Source of the DNA: Nocardioidaceae bacterium
GTDB lineage: Bacteria > Actinomycetota > Actinomycetes > Propionibacteriales > Nocardioidaceae
Length of the DNA stretch: 58,022 nt
Assembly: GCA_029266455.1 (NCBI GenBank)
Contig: JAQSWV010000011.1
Location: 1-58,022 of the forward strand
Direction of reading: 5' to 3'
The position numbers and the translations under genes were made by a program. Under the pieces are notes generated by a model. It ran no database searches, had not been told where the DNA came from, and saw only the letters and a list, made by a program, of their open reading frames with translations. The stretch's first letter is position 1. Each line of letters starts with the position of its first letter. Shown one piece after another: positions 19,623-28,566 of the stretch.

Positions 19623-19632
19623 AACCTATGCT
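19623..19632. promoter_or_regulatory. Overlapping divergent -10 elements of mshA and the SDR gene
   Basis: TATGCT (19,627-19,632, plus strand) lies 6 nt before the mshA GTG. TAGGTT (reverse of 19,623-19,628) lies 7 nt before the SDR ATG. The hexamers share 2 bp and the start codons are only 23 bp apart, so polymerase can probably open in one direction at a time. Confidence 0.6.
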
Positions 19633-19638
19633 GTCGGA

Positions 19639-20901
19639 GTGAGCGTGCGGCGGGTCGCCATGTTGAGCCTGCACACGTCGCCCCTCGACCCCCCGGGCAG
19701 CGGTGACGCGGGCGGCATGAACGTGTACGTGCTCGAGCTGTCGCGCCGCCTGGCGGCCAGCGGCGTCGAGGTCGACGTGTTCACCCGGGCCACGTCGTCG
19801 CAGCAGCCGCCGGAGGTCCAGGTGGCTCCGGGTGTCACCGTCCGGTCGGTGGTCGCCGGCCCCTTCGAGGGGCTGGCCAAGTCCGACCTCCCGGGCCAGC
19901 TGTGCCCCTTCGTACGCGAGGTGCTGCGTGTGGAGGCGGCGTACCCGTCGGGCCGCTACGACGTCGTGCACTCCCACTACTGGCTGAGCGGTCAGGTCGG
20001 GACCGTGCTGGCCGACCGTTGGGGCATCCCGCTGGTGCACGCGATGCACACGATGGCGAAGGTGAAGAACTCCTTGCTCGCCGACGACGACGAGCCCGAG
20101 CCGTACGGCCGCGTCGTCGGCGAGGAGCAGGTGGTCGCGGTCGCGGACCTGCTGGTGGCCAACACCGACCAGGAGGCGTCCGACCTCGTCGAGCTGTACG
20201 ACGCCGACCCCGCGGCCGTGCGGGTGATCCATCCCGGTGTCGACCTCGAGGTCTTCGTGCCGGGGCGTGCGGCGGCGCGGCGCGCCCTCGGCCTCGGCTC
20301 CGACGATCTCGTCGTCACCTTCGCCGGTCGGATCCAGGCGCTGAAGGGGCCGGGTGTCCTGCTGCGGGCGGCGGCCTCGCTCCTCGCCGAGCGTCCTGGT
20401 CTCCGCGGGCGGCTGGTGCTGCCGCTGGTGGGCGGGACCTCGGGTCCCGGTGAGTCGCCCGACGCGCTGGCCTCGCTGGCCGGGGGTCTCGGCATCGCCG
20501 ACGTCGTCCGCTTCGTGCCACCGGTGACGCAGCCGGAGCTCGCTCGCTGGTACGCCGCGTCGACGCTGGTATGCGTGCCGTCGTACAACGAGTCGTTCGG
20601 CCTGGTCGCCCTCGAGGCCCAGGCCTGCGGCACACCGGTGCTGGCGGCCCGCGTCGGCGGGCTCGAGGTCGCGGTCGACGACGGGCGCACCGGCGTGCTC
20701 GTCGACGGGCACGAGCCCGCCGACTGGGCCCGCAGGCTGGGTGACCTGCTCGACCGGCCCGAGCAGCTAGCCGTCCTCGGTCGGCGTGCGGTGCGGCACG
20801 CCCAGTCGTTCAGCTGGGAGCGCACCGCCGACCTGACCCGGTCGGTGTACGGCGAGGCGCAGATGCGGGGCACCGGCGGCCGGCTGGTCAGCGTCTCGTG
20901 A
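19639..20901 (+). CDS. mshA: D-inositol-3-phosphate glycosyltransferase
   Basis: A 420-residue GT4 glycosyltransferase that joins GlcNAc from UDP-GlcNAc to inositol 3-phosphate, the first step of mycothiol synthesis. The N-terminus [20 protein letters not shown] is characteristic of Msh[45 protein letters not shown] and [20 protein letters not shown] (GT4 donor site) follow. It matches mycobacterial Rv0486 in place, beside ybjN, gpmA and senX3/regX3. GTG start, probably leaderless. It ends in a GTGA overlap with the YbjN gene. Confidence 0.95.
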   Translation: MSVRRVAMLSLHTSPLDPPGSGDAGGMNVYVLELSRRLAASGVEVDVFTRATSSQQPPEVQVAPGVTVRSVVAGPFEGLAKSDLPGQLCPFVREVLRVEAAYPSGRYDVVHSHYWLSGQVGTVLADRWGIPLVHAMHTMAKVKNSLLADDDEPEPYGRVVGEEQVVAVADLLVANTDQEASDLVELYDADPAAVRVIHPGVDLEVFVPGRAAARRALGLGSDDLVVTFAGRIQALKGPGVLLRAAASLLAERPGLRGRLVLPLVGGTSGPGESPDALASLAGGLGIADVVRFVPPVTQPELARWYAASTLVCVPSYNESFGLVALEAQACGTPVLAARVGGLEVAVDDGRTGVLVDGHEPADWARRLGDLLDRPEQLAVLGRRAVRHAQSFSWERTADLTRSVYGEAQMRGTGGRLVSVS

Positions 20902-21407
20902 CCGTCCCGGGCGACACCGTGGCGGCCGCGACGGAGACCGTACGGGCGGCGCTGGTGGACAGCGGTGTCGACGTCGTCGAGGTGCGCAGCCGGGTCTTCG
21001 AGGCCACCGTGCCCGGCGAGCGCAAGCTGCAGACGACCGCGCGCTTCGAGGTCGGCGACCACGCGCTGGGTGTCCACGCGTTCGTCGCCCGGCGGCCCGA
21101 CGAGAACCGCGAGCGGGTCTACCGCTGGCTGCTCGAGCGCAACCTGCGGATGTACGCGGTGGCTTTCGCGGTCGACGCCGCCGGCGACATCTGGCTGGGC
21201 GGTCGCGTGTCGCTGCACGCTGTCACCGCGGCCGAGGTCGACCGGCTGCTGGGCTCGGTCGCGACGTACGCCGATGAGTCGTTCAACACGATCCTCGAGC
21301 TCGGCTTCGCCACGTCGATCCGCAAGGAGTGGGACTGGCGCCGCGCCCGCGGAGAGTCCACCCGCAACCTCGACGCCTTCCGCGGCTGGCTCGAGAACGA
21401 CACCTGA
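20898..21407 (+). CDS. YbjN-domain protein (Rv0487-like)
   Basis: A 169-residue cytoplasmic protein of the YbjN family, whose role is linked to secretion-chaperone-like folds but is not defined here. Its body has the alternating strands and helices of the family ([60 protein letters not shown]). The pairing with mshA is conserved in actinobacteria. The start overlaps the mshA stop (GTGA), so the two are translationally coupled. The ~450 bp after it hold only family-A repeats. Confidence 0.82.
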   Translation: MTVPGDTVAAATETVRAALVDSGVDVVEVRSRVFEATVPGERKLQTTARFEVGDHALGVHAFVARRPDENRERVYRWLLERNLRMYAVAFAVDAAGDIWLGGRVSLHAVTAAEVDRLLGSVATYADESFNTILELGFATSIRKEWDWRRARGESTRNLDAFRGWLENDT

Positions 21408-21420
21408 CCCCCTCGCCCCA

Positions 21421-21771
21421 CCATCCGCGACGATCCGCGACGATCCGCGACGATCCGCGACTTGTGCAGGTGCGTCCCACGGGCCCGGCGACGATCCGCG
21501 ACTTGTGCAGGCCGTGCTGCATTACCAGGCCACGATCCGCGAGTTGTGCAGGCCGGGCTGTTTTACCAGGCCACGATCCGCGAGTTGTGCAGGTTGTCAC
21601 CCGCGGTCCTCGTCCCCGGTCACCCTCGCTTCTCGTCGATCCGCGAGTTGTGCCCGGTTGTCGCCTTGGCCCTCGCGTCGGTCATCGAGATGTCGCCCGC
21701 CCGCCAGCCGCCTGCACAAGTCGCGGATCGTGGGGGGTGGTCGGGTGGTCCGCCTGCACAAGTCGCGGATC
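21421..21771. repeat. Family-A repeat array: five direct then two inverted copies
   Basis: The core is GATCCGCGACTTGTGCAGG. Direct copies start at 21,452, 21,493, 21,534, 21,575 and 21,638; inverted copies are 21,711-21,729 and 21,753-21,771. The first four are spaced exactly 41 bp apart, and the step to the fifth is 63 bp (19 + 2 x 22). Spacers 2 and 3 are near identical. The array begins with four tandem 10-mers (CGATCCGCGA, the first with one change). It fills the ybjN-gpmA gap (21,408-21,857), where no gene is seen. Confidence 0.9.
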
Positions 21772-21857
21772 GTGGGGGGAGGTGGGGGGGAAGGTGCGGC
21801 GTGGGGGGGCGGACCGGGGAAGGCGCGACCCGCGGAGGGCTATTAGGCTCGCGCGGC

Positions 21858-22610
21858 ATGAGCGCTACGTACCAGCTGGTCTTGCTCAGGCACGGCCGCA
21901 GTGAGTGGAACGCGAAGAATCTGTTCACCGGCTGGGTCGACGTCGGTCTCGACGAGACCGGGCGGGAGGAGGCGGCGCGCAGTGCTGACCTGCTGACCAA
22001 GCGGGACCTGCTGCCCGACATCGTGCACACGTCGGTGCTGAAGCGGGCGATCCAGACCGCTCAGCTCTGCCTCGAGGGCATCGACCGGCTCTGGCTCCCG
22101 GTGCGCCGCTCGTGGCGGCTCAACGAACGCCACTACGGGGCCCTGCAGGGCAAGGACAAGAAGGACACGCTCGCGGAGTTCGGCGAGGAGCAGTTCATGC
22201 GCTGGCGCCGTTCGTACGACGAGCCGCCGCCACCACTCGACGACGGCGACGAGTGGAGCCAGGTCGGCGACCCTCGCTACGCCGACCTGCCCGACGAGCT
22301 GATGCCACGCACCGAGTGCCTGGCCGACGTGCTCGACCGACTGCTGCCCTACTGGTACGACGCGATCGTTCCTGACCTGCGGACCGGCCGCACGGTGCTG
22401 GTGGCCGCCCACGGCAACTCGATGCGCGCGCTCGTCAAGCATCTCGACGACATGGACAAGAAGGATGTGGTGGACCTGAACATCCCCACCGGCATCCCGC
22501 TGCTGTACGAGTTGGACGAGTCCATGCGTCCGGTCACGCCAGGCGGCGAGTACCTCGACCCCGACGCGGCGGCGGCGGCGATCGAGGCGGTCAAGAACCA
22601 GGGTCGCTGA
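21858..22610 (+). CDS. gpmA: 2,3-bisphosphoglycerate-dependent phosphoglycerate mutase
   Basis: A 250-residue glycolytic enzyme interconverting 3- and 2-phosphoglycerate through a phosphohistidine. [20 protein letters not shown] contains the catalytic His. [34 protein letters not shown] and [14 protein letters not shown] (second His) are intact, and [12 protein letters not shown] is the typical end. It is equivalent to mycobacterial gpm1 (Rv0489). TAGGCT (21,844-21,849) lies 8 nt before ATG, a leaderless pattern. The 3' end overlaps convergent phoU by 20 bp. Confidence 0.95.
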   Translation: MSATYQLVLLRHGRSEWNAKNLFTGWVDVGLDETGREEAARSADLLTKRDLLPDIVHTSVLKRAIQTAQLCLEGIDRLWLPVRRSWRLNERHYGALQGKDKKDTLAEFGEEQFMRWRRSYDEPPPPLDDGDEWSQVGDPRYADLPDELMPRTECLADVLDRLLPYWYDAIVPDLRTGRTVLVAAHGNSMRALVKHLDDMDKKDVVDLNIPTGIPLLYELDESMRPVTPGGEYLDPDAAAAAIEAVKNQGR

Positions 22611-23325
22611 CGACCCGCAGCGACCCTTCGATGGAGCCTCCGACGGGGCCGTCCAGGCGCCCCTCGAACGGGCCCTCCAAGGGCTCGGGGTGGTGCCCGG
22701 TGACCAGGTAGACCACCCGACGGGCCATCGAGACGGCGTGGTCGGCGATGCGCTCGTAGTAGCGGCCGAGCAGCGCCAGGTCGATGGCCGGCTCCACCCC
22801 GTACTCCCACTCGTCCGACAGCAGGATGCGGAACATCGACCGGCGCAGCCGGTCCATCTCCTCGTCCTCCGCCTCCAGGGCGCGGGCGGCCTCGACATCA
22901 CGGGTGCCCAGGATGCGTACGGTCTCGTCGACCATGCGCTCGGCGGTCTCGGCCATGTTCGCGATCGTGGGCCGCAAGGTGGCAGGGACCGCCTGGTCGG
23001 GCATCCGCATCCGGGCGATCTTCGCGACGTGGACGGCCAGGTCGCCCATGCGCTCGAGGTCGGCCACCATCCGCAGCGCTGCCACCAGCATCCGCAGGTC
23101 GCCGGCCACCGGCTGCTGGGTGGCCAGCAGCTCGAAAGCACGGTTCTCGAGCTGGTCGCGCAGCGCGTCGATCTCGCGGTCGCCCGCGATGACGCCCTCG
23201 GCAGCCTGGGCGTCGGTCTGCAGGAGTCCCGTGGTGGCTCGCTCCACCGCCACGCGCACCGACTCGGTCATCGTCACGAGGTCGGCCACGATGCCGTCGA
23301 GCTGGTCGTAGTACAGATCACGCAT
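22591..23325 (-). CDS. phoU: Phosphate-signalling protein PhoU
   Basis: A 244-residue cytoplasmic helical protein with two three-helix PhoU repeats, each carrying the metal-binding E/D-x3-D type motif ([36 protein letters not shown]). It modulates the phosphate sensor kinase and Pst transporter when phosphate is plentiful. It is divergent from senX3/regX3, as phoU is from phoRP in Streptomyces. The C-terminal tail repeats EG-x-GP/DGPVGG. ATG 23,325 follows TACGGT by 7 nt. No pst genes are in the window. Confidence 0.93.
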   Translation of the reverse strand: MRDLYYDQLDGIVADLVTMTESVRVAVERATTGLLQTDAQAAEGVIAGDREIDALRDQLENRAFELLATQQPVAGDLRMLVAALRMVADLERMGDLAVHVAKIARMRMPDQAVPATLRPTIANMAETAERMVDETVRILGTRDVEAARALEAEDEEMDRLRRSMFRILLSDEWEYGVEPAIDLALLGRYYERIADHAVSMARRVVYLVTGHHPEPLEGPFEGRLDGPVGGSIEGSLRVVSDPGS

Positions 23326-23459
23326 GCCCACCACCGTAGCCACCGTGCGGCCGCGGTCTCGGACCTTGGCCGTGAACGCCGGGCTAACAGTGGGCGAAGG
23401 GCTCGTGCCCGCAGCGGAACGCGACCGCCGAACACTCCTCTCTGCGTACGATCGAGCAC

Positions 23460-24698
23460 GTGGACTCCTGGCTGCTCGTGCTGCTGGGCGCCGTTGTGGG
23501 CGCCGGCCTGGCCGCCGCTGCCACGTTCCGGTTGATGTCTCTGACGCGTCCACGCACCGCGTCGAACGCCGCAGCGCCGGCCGCAGACAGCGGGCCGGCC
23601 GTCCCGCCCGCGGCCACCGCGGTGCTCTCGGTGCTGAACTCGTCGGCCGTGCTGGTGGGCCCGGGTGGCCGGGTGGTGCAAGCGTCCGACGCCGCGTACC
23701 GGTTGGGGCTGGTCCATGCCGACCGGCTGGTCGAGCCCCGGCTGCGCGACCTGGTCACCGAGGTGCGCCGGGACGGCGTGATTCGCGACGACGAGGTGGT
23801 GGTCCGCAGGGGCCGGCTGACCGCTGCGCACAGCCTCACGGCGCGGGTGGCTCCGCTCGACGACAACCTCGTGCTGGTGCTGATCGAGGACCGTACGCGG
23901 GAGCGGCGGGTCGACGAGGTGCGCCGCGACTTCGTCGCCAACGTCAGCCACGAGCTCAAGACCCCGGTCGGGGCGCTGTCCCTGCTCGCCGAGGCGGTGG
24001 CGTCGGCAGCCGACGACCCGGATGCGGTGCGCCGGTTCGCCACCAGGATGGAGATCGAGAGCGACCGGTTGTCGCGCCTGGTGAAGCAGATCATCGACCT
24101 CTCCCGGCTGCAGGACGACGAGCTGCTCACCGAGCCGGTACGTGTCGACGTCGACACCGTGGTCGCGTACGCGCTCGACCGCAGCGACACCGAGGCGGAG
24201 GCGCGCGACATCAGGCTGGTCGGGCAGACCGACACCGGCCTGACCGTACGGGGGAACCTGGGGCAGCTGCAGGTGGCGCTCGGCAACCTGGTCGAGAACG
24301 CGATCGCCTACAGCAACCCCGGCACCCGCGTGTCGGTGACGGCGAAGGAGGCCGACGGCACCGTCGCGATCACCGTCACCGACCAGGGCGTCGGCATCCC
24401 CGAGGGCGAGCTGGACCGCATCTTCGAGCGGTTCTACCGGGTCGACCCGGCCCGCGCGACCGCGACCGGGGGGACCGGGCTCGGGCTGTCGATCGTCAAG
24501 CATGTCGCGGCCAGCCACGGCGGCGAGGTGCGCGTCTGGAGCGTCGAGCGCACCGGGTCGTCGTTCACGCTGGTGCTGCCCTCGTGGGAGCGGCGCACAG
24601 CTCCCCGCAGTGACGACCCCGACCGTACGGCCGCTCAACCGGACGGCCCAGACCGCGTTCCCGAACGTGCGCCGGTTCCCGAGGAGGCGACCCCGTGA
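23460..24698 (+). CDS. senX3: Sensor histidine kinase SenX3/PhoR-type
   Basis: A 412-residue membrane kinase for phosphate-limitation sensing. One N-terminal helix (about 4-22) is followed by a short PAS-like region (about 55-150). The dimerisation domain has VSHELKTPVGALSLL (phosphorylated His). The ATPase domain has LVENAIAYSNPGT (N box), VTDQGVGIP (G1), IFERFYRVD (F box) and GTGLGLSIVKHVA (G2). It is followed by regX3 with a GTGA overlap. GTG 23,460 is 7 nt from TACGAT. The last ~30 residues are a charged, proline-rich tail. Confidence 0.93.
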   Translation: MDSWLLVLLGAVVGAGLAAAATFRLMSLTRPRTASNAAAPAADSGPAVPPAATAVLSVLNSSAVLVGPGGRVVQASDAAYRLGLVHADRLVEPRLRDLVTEVRRDGVIRDDEVVVRRGRLTAAHSLTARVAPLDDNLVLVLIEDRTRERRVDEVRRDFVANVSHELKTPVGALSLLAEAVASAADDPDAVRRFATRMEIESDRLSRLVKQIIDLSRLQDDELLTEPVRVDVDTVVAYALDRSDTEAEARDIRLVGQTDTGLTVRGNLGQLQVALGNLVENAIAYSNPGTRVSVTAKEADGTVAITVTDQGVGIPEGELDRIFERFYRVDPARATATGGTGLGLSIVKHVAASHGGEVRVWSVERTGSSFTLVLPSWERRTAPRSDDPDRTAAQPDGPDRVPERAPVPEEATP

Positions 24699-25375
24699 CC
24701 CACGTACTGGTGGTGGAAGACGAGCAGAGCTACCGCGAGGCGCTCAGCTACATGCTCGACAAGGAAGGCTTCACGGTCTCGACCGCCGCGACCGGGCCCG
24801 ACGCGCTGGGGCTGTTCGAGCGCGACGGCGCCGACATCGTCCTGCTCGACCTGATGCTGCCCGGGCTGTCGGGCACGGAGGTGTGCCGCCGGCTCCGGCA
24901 GATGTCGACGGTGCCGGTGATCGTGGTCAGCGCCAAGGACACCGAGGTCGACCGCGTGGTGGGGCTCGAGCTCGGCGCCGACGACTACGTGACCAAGCCG
25001 TACAGCCCGCGTGAGCTGGTGGCGCGCATCCGGGCGGTGCTGCGCCGCGGTGGCGAGCCCGTCGAGGAGGCCGGCGCGGCCGTCGAGTCAGGACCGGTAC
25101 GGATGGACGTCGACCGCCACGTGGTCACGGTGGCCGGCCAGGACGTGCGGCTGCCGCTGAAGGAGTTCGAGCTGCTGGAGATGTTCCTCCGCAACGCCGG
25201 CCGGGTGCTCACCCGCGGGCAGCTGATCGACCGGGTGTGGGGATCGGACTACGTCGGGGACACGAAGACACTCGATGTCCACGTCAAGCGGATCCGGGCC
25301 AAGATCGAGCCCGACCCGGCCCAGCCGCGGCACCTGGTGACGGTGCGGGGGCTCGGCTACAAGTACGAGGCCTGA
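24695..25375 (+). CDS. regX3: Response regulator RegX3/PhoP-type (OmpR family)
   Basis: A 226-residue DNA-binding regulator of the phosphate-starvation response, partner of the kinase just upstream. The receiver domain starts VLVVEDEQSYREAL. The phosphoacceptor is the Asp in VLLDLMLPGLSGTEV, and the conserved Lys is in YVTKPYSPREL. The winged-helix output domain (about 130-226) contains LPLKEFELLEMFLRNAGRVL, VWGSDYVGDTKTLDVHVKRI and TVRGLGYKYEA. It is translationally coupled to senX3 by GTGA. A hairpin follows 3 bp after the stop. Confidence 0.95.
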   Translation: MTHVLVVEDEQSYREALSYMLDKEGFTVSTAATGPDALGLFERDGADIVLLDLMLPGLSGTEVCRRLRQMSTVPVIVVSAKDTEVDRVVGLELGADDYVTKPYSPRELVARIRAVLRRGGEPVEEAGAAVESGPVRMDVDRHVVTVAGQDVRLPLKEFELLEMFLRNAGRVLTRGQLIDRVWGSDYVGDTKTLDVHVKRIRAKIEPDPAQPRHLVTVRGLGYKYEA

Positions 25376-25377
25376 GC

Positions 25378-25398
25378 GGCTCCTGCCCGGCTGGAGCC
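25378..25398 (+). terminator. Short hairpin after regX3
   Basis: GGCTCC and GGAGCC (6-bp stem) enclose a 9-nt loop right after the regX3 stop. There is no T-run, so it is only a candidate terminator. Confidence 0.4.
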
Positions 25399-25429
25399 AC
25401 GCGTCACCCGCCAGGGCACGCCGGCACCA

Positions 25430-26041
25430 TCAGCCGGCAGGCTCGTCGGCGCCCGGCTCGTCGGCGCCGGGCTCCTCCGCACCCGGCTCCGGCTCCTCCG
25501 CGCCCGGCTCGGGCTCGGGTATCGGCACCTCGGCGTAGTCGCCCTCGTGTGCCAGCACCGGCACCTCGGCCGAGACGGCACCTGCGCGCGCGAACTGCAG
25601 GTCGATCTGCAGCACCTGCCCGGGCTCGAGCGTCTCGCTGCTGACCCCGACCGGACCTGACTCGAGAGTGTCGTCGATCAGCTGCACGAGCTGGTCCGGC
25701 GGGAGCGGCACGGGGCTCTCCAGGCCGGTCACCGTCAGCTGTTCACCGGAGTCGGGGTCGGTGGCGGTGACCGCCACCAGCTCGTCCTCCTCGTCGGCCG
25801 TGTTCAGCAGTGCCGCCACCAGGGTGGCGGAGCCGGCCTCGTCGGCGACCACGAGCATGTTCAGGCCCTTCACGTCGCCGGTTCGGACGTCGATACCTGC
25901 CGGTGCGTTGTAGTACGTGGTGGTCTGCGCGTCGAGGCCGGTGGCGCACCCCGCGAGGCCGGCGGTGAGCACCAGAGCGATCGCGGCGAGGGCCGCACGA
26001 ACGGGCCTGGAGGACGGGAGGCTGACCGCTGGCCGGGACAC
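25430..26041 (-). CDS. LpqE-like lipoprotein
   Basis: A 203-residue exported lipoprotein. A basic start and hydrophobic core end in the lipobox LTAGLAGC near residue 33. The mature part is a beta-rich domain (VKGLNMLVVADEAGSATLVA, LNTADEEDELVAV), then a repetitive acidic tail rich in EEP and ADEP. Its divergent position beside carD equals that of lpqE (Rv3584) in mycobacteria, which is the main basis for the name. Function is unknown. GTG 26,041 lies 8 nt from GATACT on the minus strand, fitting a leaderless start and giving a normal-length signal peptide. Confidence 0.78.
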   Translation of the reverse strand: MSRPAVSLPSSRPVRAALAAIALVLTAGLAGCATGLDAQTTTYYNAPAGIDVRTGDVKGLNMLVVADEAGSATLVAALLNTADEEDELVAVTATDPDSGEQLTVTGLESPVPLPPDQLVQLIDDTLESGPVGVSSETLEPGQVLQIDLQFARAGAVSAEVPVLAHEGDYAEVPIPEPEPGAEEPEPGAEEPGADEPGADEPAG

Positions 26042-26172
26042 GGGGAGAGAGTATCCAGCGCTGTACCGGCGCGCTGACATCGGGTCACCCAGGCATGAAA
26101 CGGGCGCCTTGTCAAGACCTCAATCTGCCTCTGACCTGCGGAAACGTCCCCAGAACGGCCGAGTCGGCGTGT

Positions 26173-26195
26173 TAGGATCGGTCTCGAGGAAAGGG
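26173..26195 (+). promoter_or_regulatory. carD promoter -10 and ribosome-binding site
   Basis: TTAGGAT provides the -10 (TAGGAT, 26,173-26,178), and GAGGAAAGGG (26,186-26,195) is a strong ribosome-binding site 10 nt before the carD ATG. This is one of the few leadered genes among the housekeeping genes here. Confidence 0.55.
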
Positions 26196-26205
26196 ACTTT
26201 GACAC

Positions 26206-26691
26206 ATGGCTTTCACTGTCGGCGAAACGGTTGTGTATCCCAATCACGGGGCGGCCGTCATCGAAGATATCGAGACCCGGCAGATCAAGGGCGAGGACAA
26301 GACCTATCTCGTACTCCGCATCGTGGCGCAAACCGACCTGGTGGTCCGGGTGCCTGCCTGCAACCTTGATCTCGTCGGCGTCCGGGACGTAGTGGACAAA
26401 GCGGGCCTCGAGCGCGTCTTCGAGGTACTGCGTGCCCCGTACACCGAAGAGCCGACCAACTGGTCGCGCCGCTACAAGGCCAACCTCGAGAAGCTCCACT
26501 CCGGCGACGTCATGAAGGTCGCCGAGGTCGTCCGCGACCTGTGGCGACGGGACAAGGACCGCGGCCTGTCGGCCGGCGAGAAGCGCATGCTCGCCAAGGC
26601 CCGGCAGATCCTGGTGTCCGAGCTCGCGCTCGCCGAGCACACCAACGAGGACAAGGCCGAGACGCTGCTCGACGAGGTCCTCGCGTCCTAG
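26206..26691 (+). CDS. carD: RNA polymerase-binding transcription factor CarD
   Basis: A 161-residue global regulator that binds the RNA polymerase beta lobe and stabilises open complexes, notably at rRNA promoters. The N-terminal Tudor-like RNAP-interaction domain starts [20 protein letters not shown]. The C-terminal helical DNA-binding domain includes [20 protein letters not shown] and [20 protein letters not shown]. The wedge Trp is in the latter. Length and sequence match mycobacterial CarD (162 aa) closely. ispD lies downstream, as in mycobacteria. Confidence 0.96.
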   Translation: MAFTVGETVVYPNHGAAVIEDIETRQIKGEDKTYLVLRIVAQTDLVVRVPACNLDLVGVRDVVDKAGLERVFEVLRAPYTEEPTNWSRRYKANLEKLHSGDVMKVAEVVRDLWRRDKDRGLSAGEKRMLAKARQILVSELALAEHTNEDKAETLLDEVLAS

Positions 26692-26767
26692 CCGGGCGCC
26701 GTTCGAGACATGCCCGGCGGGTCGCTGAGCCGGGCGTGACCGGCCGTTGTGCGGACATGCTCCTGTG

Positions 26768-27466
26768 GTGACGGTGTCTGCGCTGGTGCCTGCCGCGGGG
26801 CTCGGTGTCCGGCTCGGCGGTGGGGTTCCCAAGGCGCTCCGGGTCCTACGAGGTGAGCCGCTGATCGTGCACGCGCTGCGCGGTCTGCAGGCGTGTACGG
26901 AGCTGTCGCGGTGTGTCGTCGCCGCTCCACCGGGTCAGACCGGCCGCTTCGAGGACCTGCTCGGCGCCGCCGGGCTGCGACTGGCCTGGCAGGTGGTTGC
27001 CGGCGAGGACAGCCGGCAGGCGTCGGTCGCCCGGGCGCTGGCCGCGCTCGACTCCGTTTCACCCGATAGTGGGCAGCCGGCCGGTACGGACATCGTGCTC
27101 GTGCACGACGCGGCCCGATGCCTGGTGCCCGTCGACGTCATTCAGCGCGTCGTCGATGCCGTACGCGATGGTGCCGAGGCAGTGGTCCCCGTCGTGCCGG
27201 TCGCCGACACCGTGAAGCAGGTGGCAGGCGACACCGTGGTGGCGACCGTGGACCGGGCAGCGCTACGACAGGCCCAGACCCCGCAGGGCTTCCGTCACGA
27301 CGTGCTCACGCGCTCCTACGCCGCGCTGTCCGGCCCGCTCGCGACCGACGACGCCGGCTTGGCCGAGCGTTCGGGCGCGACGGTCCGCGTCGTCGACGGT
27401 CACCCCCACGCCTTCAAGATCACCGGCCCCCTCGACCTGCTCCTCGCCGAGGCCCTTCTCCGCTGA
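26768..27466 (+). CDS. ispD: 2-C-methyl-D-erythritol 4-phosphate cytidylyltransferase
   Basis: A 232-residue MEP-pathway enzyme that forms CDP-methylerythritol for isoprenoid synthesis. The N-terminus ALVPAAGLGVRLGGGVPKAL holds the nucleotide-binding signature. Further blocks are AGEDSRQASVARAL, LVHDAARCLVP, VPVADTVK, RAALRQAQTPQGFRHDVL and TDDAGLAER. GTG 26,768 is used; it follows a weak CATGCT element by 6 nt. In mycobacteria ispF is the next gene; here a repeat-bracketed gene separates them and ispF points the other way. Confidence 0.93.
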   Translation: MTVSALVPAAGLGVRLGGGVPKALRVLRGEPLIVHALRGLQACTELSRCVVAAPPGQTGRFEDLLGAAGLRLAWQVVAGEDSRQASVARALAALDSVSPDSGQPAGTDIVLVHDAARCLVPVDVIQRVVDAVRDGAEAVVPVVPVADTVKQVAGDTVVATVDRAALRQAQTPQGFRHDVLTRSYAALSGPLATDDAGLAERSGATVRVVDGHPHAFKITGPLDLLLAEALLR

Positions 27467-27506
27467 CCCCCCGCTCCCGCGCTCGCGCCCCCGCCCCCCA
27501 GGCGAC

Positions 27507-27567
27507 GATCCGCGACTTGTGCAGGCGCCCGCCGCCCCCGTCGTCGACGGTCCGCGACTTGTGCAGG
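27507..27567 (+). repeat. Family-A repeats, direct pair left of the AbiEi/DUF559 gene
   Basis: Copies are at 27,507-27,525 (perfect core) and 27,549-27,567 (GG for GA at the start), 42 bp apart. The second has an extended 5' part (from 27,535) that pairs with 28,621-28,653 as a 33-bp inverted repeat with two mismatches. Confidence 0.88.
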
Positions 27568-27626
27568 AAGTCGCGCCCTGTGGACAACAGCGACCGCCTC
27601 GTGGTCATCACGGGCAGGGTGTCTCG

Positions 27627-28547
27627 GTGCGCCAATTGGTTAATGAGGGCAGCCCGTTCCGCTTCACGGACGCCGCGAGGCTCGGCTTCACCCGTTGGTC
27701 TCTGAGCCGCGCGGTGGGGGCAGGGCTCCTACAGCGACCACTCCGCGGCGTCTACGTCGACACCTGCACTCCCGACACGCGTGATCTTCGTATCGCCTGC
27801 CTGCGCCTCGTCATTCCGCCTTACGGCGTGGTCTGTGAACGCACCGCCGCATGGCTCTACGGAATCAGCAGCTTCGCGCCCGAGGACCAGGCCGTGCTGA
27901 CACCGGAGTTCGCGGTGCCGCACCACCGTGGCCGCTCCGGACATGGGCCGGTCCGTACGGTCGAGGCGGTGCTGCCGCCGTACGCGATCACCGAGATGGG
28001 TGGTCTCCGTGTGACCACGCCGCTGCGAACCGCCACTGACCTCGGGCGGCGACTCCGGCGCCCCATGGCCCTGGCCGCTCTGGACGCCTTCGCACACAGC
28101 GGACAGGTCACGCGCCACGAGCTGATGGCGGACCTCGACCGCTGGCGAGGCTTTCCAGGTGTCGTGCAGCTGCGTGACCTGGTGGGAGCGGTCGAGCCGA
28201 ACGCCGAGTCCCCCGGCGAGTCCTGGCTGCGGCTCAGGCTGCTTGACGCCGGCTTTCCACGACCCCGTGCACAGATCGAGATCATCGATGCCTTCGGCCG
28301 GGTCGTCTTCCGGCTGGATCTCGGGTACGACGATCGGCGGATCGGGCTCGAGTACGACGGTCGGGAGTATCACGAAGGGCGGGCGGCGATGGCCCACGAC
28401 GAACGGCGCCGGTCATTGCTCCGAAGCGTGCACGGCTGGGACGTGTATGGATTCACGCGCGAGCACGTGCTGGGTCGTCGGATCGGTCTGGAGATGTTCG
28501 TTGGTGGACTGCTGGGCATCGAGCCTCGCCTGCCGCGTAGATGGTGA
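27627..28547 (+). CDS. AbiEi-antitoxin-like / DUF559 (VSR-type nuclease fold) protein
   Basis: A 306-residue protein. The N-terminus has a winged-helix-like stretch (FTRWSLSRAVGAGLLQRPLR, GVYVD) as in AbiEi-type antitoxin/regulator proteins. The middle has the AbiEi-C-like ERTAAWLYGI and TPLRTATDLGRRL. The C-terminus has VFRLDLGYDDRRIGLEYDGR and EYHEGR, the D...E-x-D pattern of DUF559/VSR-type PD-(D/E)xK domains. Such proteins are common solitary genes in actinobacteria, without a proven role. No AbiEii toxin partner is adjacent. GTG 27,627 is used, 6 nt after CAGGGT. Inverted family-A repeats flank the gene on both sides. Confidence 0.7.
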   Translation: MRQLVNEGSPFRFTDAARLGFTRWSLSRAVGAGLLQRPLRGVYVDTCTPDTRDLRIACLRLVIPPYGVVCERTAAWLYGISSFAPEDQAVLTPEFAVPHHRGRSGHGPVRTVEAVLPPYAITEMGGLRVTTPLRTATDLGRRLRRPMALAALDAFAHSGQVTRHELMADLDRWRGFPGVVQLRDLVGAVEPNAESPGESWLRLRLLDAGFPRPRAQIEIIDAFGRVVFRLDLGYDDRRIGLEYDGREYHEGRAAMAHDERRRSLLRSVHGWDVYGFTREHVLGRRIGLEMFVGGLLGIEPRLPRRW

Positions 28548-28566
28548 GACAGGTCGAGTAGCTGGC

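Noticed and set aside
21452-21593. CRISPR-like array (19-nt repeats with 22-nt spacers)
   Set aside because: The repeats and spacers are too short, spacers 2 and 3 are nearly the same sequence, inverted copies follow, and no cas gene is in the window.
26691-26718. Terminator after carD (GCCGGGC...GCCCGGC)
   Set aside because: The stem is only 7 bp with a 14-nt loop and no T-run, and ispD follows closely, so it is not a convincing terminator.
27627-28547. Complete AbiE toxin-antitoxin system
   Set aside because: There is no AbiEii-like nucleotidyltransferase toxin gene next to it; the neighbours are ispD and ispF.
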